Shown one piece after another: positions 59,205 to 64,000 of a stretch of 64,000 nt of DNA. Source of the DNA: Vandiemenella viatica (Eukaryota > Arthropoda > Insecta > Orthoptera > Morabidae); assembly GCA_031002005.1 (NCBI GenBank), contig JARYHS010006964.1, forward strand, positions 3,224,001-3,288,000. The letters run 5' to 3'. The notes under the pieces were generated by a model, which worked only from the letters and a program-made list of their open reading frames with translations, made no database searches and was not told where the DNA came from. The translations under genes and the position numbers were made by a program. Each line of letters starts with the position of its first letter. Positions within the stretch are counted from its first letter, which is position 1.

Positions 59205-60415
59205 ACTATGGATGTCGGAATGGACGTCTCAGTAAAAAGACAGCAGCCTAGATCCCTGAGTAGGTACTGCCGCACTATATAGGCGACAGTCTCAGCGGTC
59301 ATCTCATGATGGCACAGCACGAGATATTGTCTGGCACTTCACCTGAAGACATTCATGGTGAAGTAGCAATGCACAGATAGAGTGGAAGCAGTTCAACACC
59401 ACAGAGACTGAAATCATAATGGGGCGTTTCGGCATCTTTATGCTACAAAAGGAAAACAAAGTAAAGAAGGAATATTACAATGGAACAAAACAGTTACTAG
59501 TCCAAATCAAAAATAGGCCTGTCAGAACCACAATGGGTCATCCATAAGTAACTGAACAGACTGCTAATATGCATTGCAGAGATACCCACTGTATAGATAA
59601 TTACATCTCGCATGTGACTTCGTGACAAGAACTATAACACAAATGAATCAAGTCTTATATAATGCAACACATTTTTAGCAACCACCTACCTTGAAGTCAC
59701 TCTCAAAAAATATAAAAAATCCTTTAAAAATTTATCTGCAAGTGTTCTCTATATTGATTTCACCTATCCCATTCCGCACCCCAGATAGTGATTACACTAT
59801 ATAAGAATAACAAAGGTTGTAGCATAACAACAGAAACTGTACGAGAGAGTTGGTAATGTTTCTATATATAAAGATAATTATGTTATATGAAGTGGGAGAC
59901 AGTTGAACATTGTTGGTTCGTGTAGACATGAAAGTTATGACTTCGGTTAGAATAGAATGAATAATTCTGTTCCACGGATTCTGCAGTCTACAGGAAAAGA
60001 AGTCTAGTTTCCGAATAATTGTTGGTTGGTGACCCCAGTGAGGGAATGTTTTATGTTTTTTTGAAAGTGAAAGAATAAATCTATTGCTTTAACTGAACTG
60101 TGTATTTACTGTTTATTAACTTACAAGGTCCTGTGTCATTGCTTTTGAAGGGTGAAATGGTATGGGATCTTTGTGAACTTTAATATTCCTGGACTGCTGA
60201 TAGTATTTTAAAAACCTGTAAATTCACTCTTATATAGTGAAAACACTGGTCTTTCAAATTGTGTTGTATATGATGAAAAGATCTCCTTTGTTTGAACATC
60301 TCTGTGGCGAGCAGCCGGGTCATTTGGTCGTAGATGTCCGAATTTTCGATGGCGTAATATGCCATCATCTTCAGGTAGCGTCCAGTGGTCGGCGTGCCTA
60401 GGCACTGTGCGCGAC
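59205..60415. other. No gene recognised
   Basis: A minus-strand frame near 60,180-60,400 (YYAIENSDIYDQMTRLL) looks protein-like but was not recognised. A TTGGTGACCCCAGTGAGGG near 60,026 resembles a primer-binding site, but no LTR was found next to it. Confidence 0.35.
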
Positions 60416-60521
60416 GAAGGTGGCGTACAGACTGATGGCCACTGCTCGACGCGCTGTAACGCACCGCCCCCACCACCACCATCGGAGCGCAGCGGCGGGA
60501 GTGGGAGGGCGGGTCGGAGGG

Positions 60522-60557
60522 TATAAATATCGATGCGCGCGGAGCAGACCAGCAGTC
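60522..60557 (+). promoter_or_regulatory. Core promoter: TATA box and initiator
   Basis: TATAAA at 60,522-60,527 and an arthropod initiator-like GCAGTC at 60,552-60,557, with the A at 60,554 about 32 nt downstream of the first T. This is the normal spacing. The preceding 120 bp are GC-rich with GGGAGGGCGGG boxes, unlike the AT-rich surroundings. Confidence 0.75.
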
Positions 60558-60629
60558 ACGAGTCGGCTGCCAGCAGCCAGAGAGGACACTGGTCACTTGC
60601 TTGCTACCTGTCTGTTGCCGTGCCTCATA

Positions 60630-60777
60630 ATGAGAAACAAGATGAAGCGAGCATCTAGTCAGGCGGCAACCAGCCCGCCAGCTACTCCACTCTCCTCCGA
60701 TGAGTGCATGGATGCTCTCTCCATGAAACTGGCCTGCGTCCAGCGCAAAATAGCCAGAGCTTTAGACCGCAAGCGAG
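60630..60777 (+). CDS. First coding exon of an unidentified gene, cut by the assembly gap
   Basis: About 76 nt after the predicted start site, ATG 60,630 (a second in-frame ATG at 60,642) opens a frame of 49 residues up to the gap. It has a Ser/Thr/Pro-rich start (SSQAATSPPATPLSSDE) and then a basic, probably helical segment (MKLACVQRKIARALDRKR). Composition and GC content differ from every repeat around it. I do not recognise the protein. The TATA box, short leader and probable lack of an early intron suggest an inducible or developmental gene, but that is inference. The rest lies in the gap or beyond. Confidence 0.6.
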
Positions 60778-61777
60778 NNNNNNNNNNNNNNNNNNNNNNN
60801 NNNNNNNNNNNNNNNNNNNNNNNNNNNNNNNNNNNNNNNNNNNNNNNNNNNNNNNNNNNNNNNNNNNNNNNNNNNNNNNNNNNNNNNNNNNNNNNNNNNN
60901 NNNNNNNNNNNNNNNNNNNNNNNNNNNNNNNNNNNNNNNNNNNNNNNNNNNNNNNNNNNNNNNNNNNNNNNNNNNNNNNNNNNNNNNNNNNNNNNNNNNN
61001 NNNNNNNNNNNNNNNNNNNNNNNNNNNNNNNNNNNNNNNNNNNNNNNNNNNNNNNNNNNNNNNNNNNNNNNNNNNNNNNNNNNNNNNNNNNNNNNNNNNN
61101 NNNNNNNNNNNNNNNNNNNNNNNNNNNNNNNNNNNNNNNNNNNNNNNNNNNNNNNNNNNNNNNNNNNNNNNNNNNNNNNNNNNNNNNNNNNNNNNNNNNN
61201 NNNNNNNNNNNNNNNNNNNNNNNNNNNNNNNNNNNNNNNNNNNNNNNNNNNNNNNNNNNNNNNNNNNNNNNNNNNNNNNNNNNNNNNNNNNNNNNNNNNN
61301 NNNNNNNNNNNNNNNNNNNNNNNNNNNNNNNNNNNNNNNNNNNNNNNNNNNNNNNNNNNNNNNNNNNNNNNNNNNNNNNNNNNNNNNNNNNNNNNNNNNN
61401 NNNNNNNNNNNNNNNNNNNNNNNNNNNNNNNNNNNNNNNNNNNNNNNNNNNNNNNNNNNNNNNNNNNNNNNNNNNNNNNNNNNNNNNNNNNNNNNNNNNN
61501 NNNNNNNNNNNNNNNNNNNNNNNNNNNNNNNNNNNNNNNNNNNNNNNNNNNNNNNNNNNNNNNNNNNNNNNNNNNNNNNNNNNNNNNNNNNNNNNNNNNN
61601 NNNNNNNNNNNNNNNNNNNNNNNNNNNNNNNNNNNNNNNNNNNNNNNNNNNNNNNNNNNNNNNNNNNNNNNNNNNNNNNNNNNNNNNNNNNNNNNNNNNN
61701 NNNNNNNNNNNNNNNNNNNNNNNNNNNNNNNNNNNNNNNNNNNNNNNNNNNNNNNNNNNNNNNNNNNNNNNNNNNNN
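60778..61777. other. Assembly gap, 1000 N
   Basis: Exactly 1000 unspecified bases, so the true length is unknown. It is bordered on the right by a tandem repeat. All reading frames through it are artefacts. Confidence 0.99.
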
Positions 61778-62039
61778 ACAAAGTCTATCTTGCACACTTT
61801 AGATTAAAACACAAGAAAGTCGATGACTGCTGCTCACGGCGGCGGTTGCTCGACTGCTGATTCACTGCCTACACAAGAAAATTCAAAGGATAAAAACGAA
61901 GTCTAACTAGCACACTTTAGATTAAACACACAAGAAAGTCGACGTCTGCTGCTCACGGCGGCGGTTGCTCGACTGCTGACTCACTGCCTACACAGAAAAT
62001 TCAAAGATATAAACAAAGTCTATCTAGCACACTTTAGAG
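61778..62039. repeat. Tandem repeat, 117-118-bp unit
   Basis: Units start at 61,778 (118 bp), 61,896 (117 bp) and 62,013 (partial), each with ACAAAGTCTATCTAGCACAC or a variant. Each full unit also carries CTCACGGCGGCGGTTGCTCG. The array enters the gap and probably caused it. Confidence 0.9.
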
Positions 62040-62336
62040 CAGTGTTTCCCAACGTGGGGCCCACGCCCCACAGGGGGGCAATTTGGTTTTTTTCAGGGGG
62101 CAATTTAGAAATTGACTTGATACGACTTTACCGCTTTCTCTTCGGTTTATTTAAATGCAATGCTAGATATCTATACAAAATATAGCATAAAAGAAAATTC
62201 TTAAAACAGTGCTGTAAATAATTATTAGGGATAGTTCGTTTGATGTTAGCAAAATATTTTTTAATTAAAAATTAGGTATGGGGGGCAAAAAAATATTAAA
62301 AGTGGGACATGACCCAAAAAAGGTTGGGAAACACTG
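62040..62336. mobile_element. hAT-type MITE with 8-bp target duplication
   Basis: A 297-bp element with perfect inverted ends CAGTGTTTCCCAAC, flanked by CTTTAGAG on both sides (62,032-62,039; 62,337-62,344). It inserted at the edge of the 118-bp tandem array. No coding capacity. Confidence 0.93.
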
Positions 62337-62349
62337 CTTTAGAGTCTTC

Positions 62350-62745
62350 TAGAAACCGCTGGGGTAGATAACGTTCATTGGATGTCAACACACAGCAGTA
62401 TGGAAAATATTTATCAACAATTACAGGTTCATAAATAGTAACATGCTCAAAAAGTATTTTTTCACTTTTGCTACAAGTAGTACAATACTTTATAGTAATT
62501 AGTTAAAAGCTTTCAATGGTAAGCAAACCTGACCGGTAGCGTGGTTTGTTTGGTTTGCGTCCTCGCGAATACGGGCGAGTTGCGTTATAGGTCCATTTAA
62601 TCGTTACGCTAAAATAGATAAAAATTACTTGCTTTTCGTGTCCCATATGAGTATCATAGAAACCGCTATGGTGAATAACGTTTATTCTAAGTCAACACAC
62701 GGAAGCATGAAAAAGAAAAATTAACGGCTAGTGTACTTATTTTGT
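62350..62745. repeat. Diverged direct repeat
   Basis: TAGAAACCGCTGGGGTAGAT with AACGTTCATT and GTCAACACAC (62,350-62,390) recurs as TAGAAACCGCTATGGTGAAT with AACGTTTATT and GTCAACACAC (62,658-62,700). Spacing is about 307 bp. Confidence 0.5.
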
Positions 62746-62749
62746 TTTT

Positions 62750-63740
62750 CCTTAATTGCGAGTTTCTTCGTGTTTTGAATTGATTGTACCTATTTGCTGG
62801 TTGTGGTATCTATTGGTGGAATTATGAAGTACTGAAGAAGACAGTTATTCACTTGTCTAATTTGCAACCAAAGATGTTACAAGTATTGTCAATGCGACGT
62901 CACTTCCTCATGCCGTGGAGTGGGGGGATTTCGGCTCGGCATCGGGTGTACCCTCAGACGCTGGTATCAGGGCAGCTATCGGCCGATCGTGGCCTCTCAG
63001 CGCAGGTAGTCGGCTTAGAGAATAACAAAGGAGCACCCAGCGAGAGCTCTGCCAGGTAATACCTAGCAGTTAAAGGGTTGAGCCGTGATGATTTTCTCTG
63101 TATGAGTTGCATATGATGTAATGGAATGAAAAGAAGTATAATTAATTACACCTAGATTACCTTTTGCTGAAATTCTATAAGTAACAATGTAGTTACAATT
63201 AATATCTTTAGTAAATAACAGATATGCGTCATCCAATTTAAATTACAATTAAAAATTTACAAATTTCATCCTTTTTTTTATTGTTGATTTCGTATCACAT
63301 AATAACTCAATTTCCAATTTGTTGCCTATACGAGTTTATTACTAGATATCTGAAAATCGTTTGGATAGAAACAAAAAATAGCAGTGAACATGTCAACATT
63401 TGTCGAGTTACCAACGATTTAGACAAGCGCTTAGCCAGGATTAATTTCAGTGTGGAAATAACAATCAGAAATACTTGTGGAAAAAAGTTTTAAACACTCA
63501 TTTAAAGTATTTATGCACTAATACTCGAGGACTTTGGTAAATCCTGACGAAACTGATTTTTCAATTTTAAATGAGAGTATTTTGTTATTATATATTATGA
63601 ATTCATACAGTAAACCAAGAGTGGAGCGTTAGCCTTCGTCGTGCAGTATCTTTGCAATTGTATGTTTCATATCAGCTGATTCATGGTGGATGGTGTGTGT
63701 TTGTTGTGGTACCATTCATTGCGGCGTAAATTCGAGTGAG
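62750..63740. other. No gene recognised
   Basis: A 91-codon plus frame (62,784-63,059) has no recognisable domain. The rest is AT-rich. Confidence 0.3.
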
Positions 63741-63748
63741 GAAGTGGC

Positions 63749-63784
63749 ATGGAGGCATTAAATGTAACATATATTAACCAGGAG
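63749..63784 (+). CDS. Possible short first coding exon
   Basis: AAGTGGCATGG gives an ATG in a strong context at 63,749. Twelve codons (MEALNVTYINQE) run into a GTAGGT donor at 63,785. A short acidic first exon like this is common in arthropod zinc-finger genes, but the next exon is beyond the window. Confidence 0.35.
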
Positions 63785-64000
63785 GTAGGTTTCATTCCTT
63801 CTAGTATTTCAGGTGGCTTCCATAACATCATTAACAGGTATTTCTTATAACAACTCGGGGACTCAAAGTTTGTTGATGCCCCCAGTGAATATTTATAAAG
63901 TGTGTTTTCGTAGTGAGGTAAGCGTTTTACAATCTTAAAACAGCTCCTTCTCCTTCTAAGAAATGTAACCTTAGTTAGAATAATGTTCGCCTGAAGTTTA

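Noticed and set aside
60020..60050. LTR-element primer-binding site (TTGGTGACCCCAGTGAGGG)
   Set aside because: No LTR pair, purine tract or retroelement frame was found nearby.
60420..61807. Open frames of 339-460 codons across the gap
   Set aside because: They consist mainly of N. Only the first 49 codons from 60,630 are real sequence.

Overview
This is eukaryotic, almost certainly insect, nuclear DNA. It is AT-rich, intron-bearing and saturated with transposable elements. There are no prokaryotic operons. Several repeats look like ones I associate with orthopteran or other polyneopteran genomes: the tRNA-derived SINEs, the 3' tail ending in repeated ATGTAG, and a tail containing 'GCATCAAACCAGTC'. 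That placement is from memory and is an inference. Only three places look like host genes: a C2H2 zinc-finger terminal exon (minus, 55.2-56.2 kb), a TATA-promoter plus first coding exon that runs into a 1000-N gap (plus, 60.5-60.8 kb), and a possible tiny first exon at the right edge (63.75 kb).

Layout. 0-11 kb: diverged repeats, fold-back and hAT-type MITEs (two with perfect 8-bp target duplications), SINE copies, and one of two copies of a 5'-exon-like module. 11.9-17.3 kb: a nest, in which a decayed hAT transposon (BED finger plus transposase) hosts a TA-flanked element and an internally deleted PIF/Harbinger element (1773 bp, TAA duplication). 17.4-22.8 kb: a CR1/L2-group 3' end, two MITEs, a SINE and an LTR retrotransposon with gag only. 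23.0-24.8 kb: a 5'-truncated RTE-clade element with a 12-bp target duplication and one frameshift. 25-33.4 kb: a 150-bp repeat family, a degraded Jockey-like element, a palindromic element, a pogo/Tigger remnant and an antisense gag. 33.5-42 kb: an R1-clade element (gag plus endonuclease/RT) split in its endonuclease by a complete 4031-bp Harbinger element. 43.7-45.1 kb: Tc1 and CR1/L2 scraps. 46.85-49.3 kb: a satellite array of about 166-bp units with dimeric higher-order order. 50.4-54.0 kb: a second RTE copy split by a 645-bp solo LTR, and a CR1/L2-group element. 55-64 kb: the zinc-finger exon, a long inverted repeat, the gene cut by the gap, a 118-bp tandem repeat and the last MITE.

How the parts fit. 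The best-resolved system is the 34.9-39.0 kb Harbinger element. Its transposase gene (plus) and MADF/BESS protein gene (minus) interlock: the second exon of each lies inside the intron of the other. Both genes were broken by Trp-to-stop substitutions, and the MADF gene also by one homopolymer indel. Removing the element and one TAA restores the R1 reading frame. No CRISPR, operon or bacterial features occur. I found no new enzymatic system. The most unusual items are the interlocked gene pair, the dimeric satellite, the 58.4-59.2 kb hairpin and the promoter/exon beside a tandem-repeat gap.
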